From Nitrospirota bacterium (GTDB lineage Bacteria > Nitrospirota > Thermodesulfovibrionia > Thermodesulfovibrionales > JdFR-88), in contig JAKAGP010000035.1 of the NCBI GenBank assembly GCA_021825785.1, positions 1-6,026 on the forward strand: a DNA stretch of 6,026 nt, given 5' to 3'. This document shows, piece by piece, positions 5,731 to 6,026 of the stretch. The notes under the pieces are model-generated. The model was not told the origin of the DNA. It searched no databases and was given only the letters and a program-made list of their open reading frames with translations. The position numbers were made by a program, and so were the translations under genes. The number at the start of each line of letters is the position of its first letter. Positions within the stretch are counted from its first letter, which is position 1.

Positions 5731-6026
5731 TCAGTATATGGAGCTTATTCTGCCAGTTCTTTTGTCCACAATTACCGTATCTATTACTTTATCGTCCCCG
5801 TTTTTCACTTCCGCTTCAAAAAAAGTGCTTTTGTCCCGCATCCCGGACACATTCACCCTCTCCGGCAGGTAAAATTTTCTTATTGCCTCCCCTGCCTCAC
5901 CGGGTGTCTTCACATCCCTGCCAGCCCCGTACCATCCCCACCTGGAACCCTTGCAGTATCCTCCCAAAGGGCTGCACCGGCAGTTTCTGGTCCCGCAACA
6001 GGAGGCCGGCCCACATTCAGATCCCC
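5731..6026 (-). CDS. PepSY-like protein with Cys-rich segment (5' end outside window)
   Basis: The C-terminal part of a gene running off the right edge; 97 codons are visible with no stop and no clear start. The first visible residues are Cys-rich: six Cys in about 21 positions, including SCCGTRNCRC and GGYC. GSRWGWYGAGRDV follows, then a small alpha/beta domain with a helix (TPGEAGEAIRKFY), a strand pair around TFFEAEVKNGDDKVIDTVIV, and a final DKRTGRISSIY. This arrangement, a Gly/Cys/Trp-rich front and a PepSY-like module ending in DKRTG-x-I-x-S-x-Y, resembles short secreted proteins of Desulfobacterota and Nitrospirota with no firm function; metal or haem contact is a guess from the cysteines. 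The shortest in-frame start would be a TTG at 5967, which would cut the protein inside the Cys/Gly region and is unlikely. It lies 147 bases upstream of lptF on the same strand. Confidence 0.65.
   Translation of the reverse strand, partial: GSECGPASCCGTRNCRCSPLGGYCKGSRWGWYGAGRDVKTPGEAGEAIRKFYLPERVNVSGMRDKSTFFEAEVKNGDDKVIDTVIVDKRTGRISSIY

Noticed and set aside
5701..5731. Plus-strand terminator-like GGGGG followed by T-rich sequence
   Set aside because: No plus-strand gene precedes it and no stem can be formed with the G run; it is the A-rich 3' flank of the minus-strand gene.
5426..5872. Plus-strand open frame of 148 codons over the lptF 5' end and the gap
   Set aside because: It is antisense to lptF and to the PepSY-like gene, both of which have clear family features; its product resembles nothing.

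Overview
The window reads as chromosomal DNA of a Gram-negative bacterium of moderate GC content (roughly 50-55% by eye). The paired LptF/LptG lipopolysaccharide-export permeases require an outer membrane. The codon habits (frequent ATA, AGG, CTT), the aromatic-rich small lipoprotein and the short PepSY-like protein ending in a DKRTGRISSIY-type motif resemble proteins I associate with Deltaproteobacteria/Desulfobacterota or Nitrospirota. That placement rests on family resemblance, not on a search.

Layout, plus strand: (1) 9-407, a small aromatic-rich lipoprotein-like protein, probably cut by the left edge. (2) 408-711, a 304-base gap with a possible terminator, two promoter-like sites, a perfect palindrome and a stable hairpin. 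(3) 712-1635, a LysR-family regulator of the CysL/CbbR-like type. (4) 1636-1781, a short AT-rich gap with an extended -10 promoter, an 11-bp direct repeat and a strong Shine-Dalgarno. (5) 1782-2717, a class IV PLP aminotransferase, most like branched-chain aminotransferase IlvE. (6) 2714-3415, a short-type deoxyribose-phosphate aldolase (DeoC) whose GTG start overlaps the ilvE stop by 4 bases.

Minus strand, convergent with the above: (7) 5731 to the right edge, the C-terminal part of a Cys-rich, PepSY-like secreted protein. (8) 4513-5583, lptF with a GTG start. (9) 3473-4516, lptG, whose ATG overlaps the lptF stop (ATGA). The 57 bases between deoC and lptG hold A/T tracts but no convincing GC-rich terminator.

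Functionally, lptF-lptG is a clear two-gene operon giving the membrane half of the LptB2FG extractor. ilvE-deoC is a translationally coupled pair joining amino-acid and deoxynucleotide metabolism, with no obvious pathway link. The LysR gene lies upstream in the same direction, with its own promoter region, and could regulate itself or ilvE-deoC. I see no mobile element, CRISPR array, rRNA or tRNA. Nothing here demonstrates a new multi-gene system. The points most worth a second look are the structured region 410-711 (possible dispersed repeat or long leader, near-leaderless LysR mRNA), the altered substrate-site motifs of DeoC, and the Cys-rich segment of the protein at the right edge.
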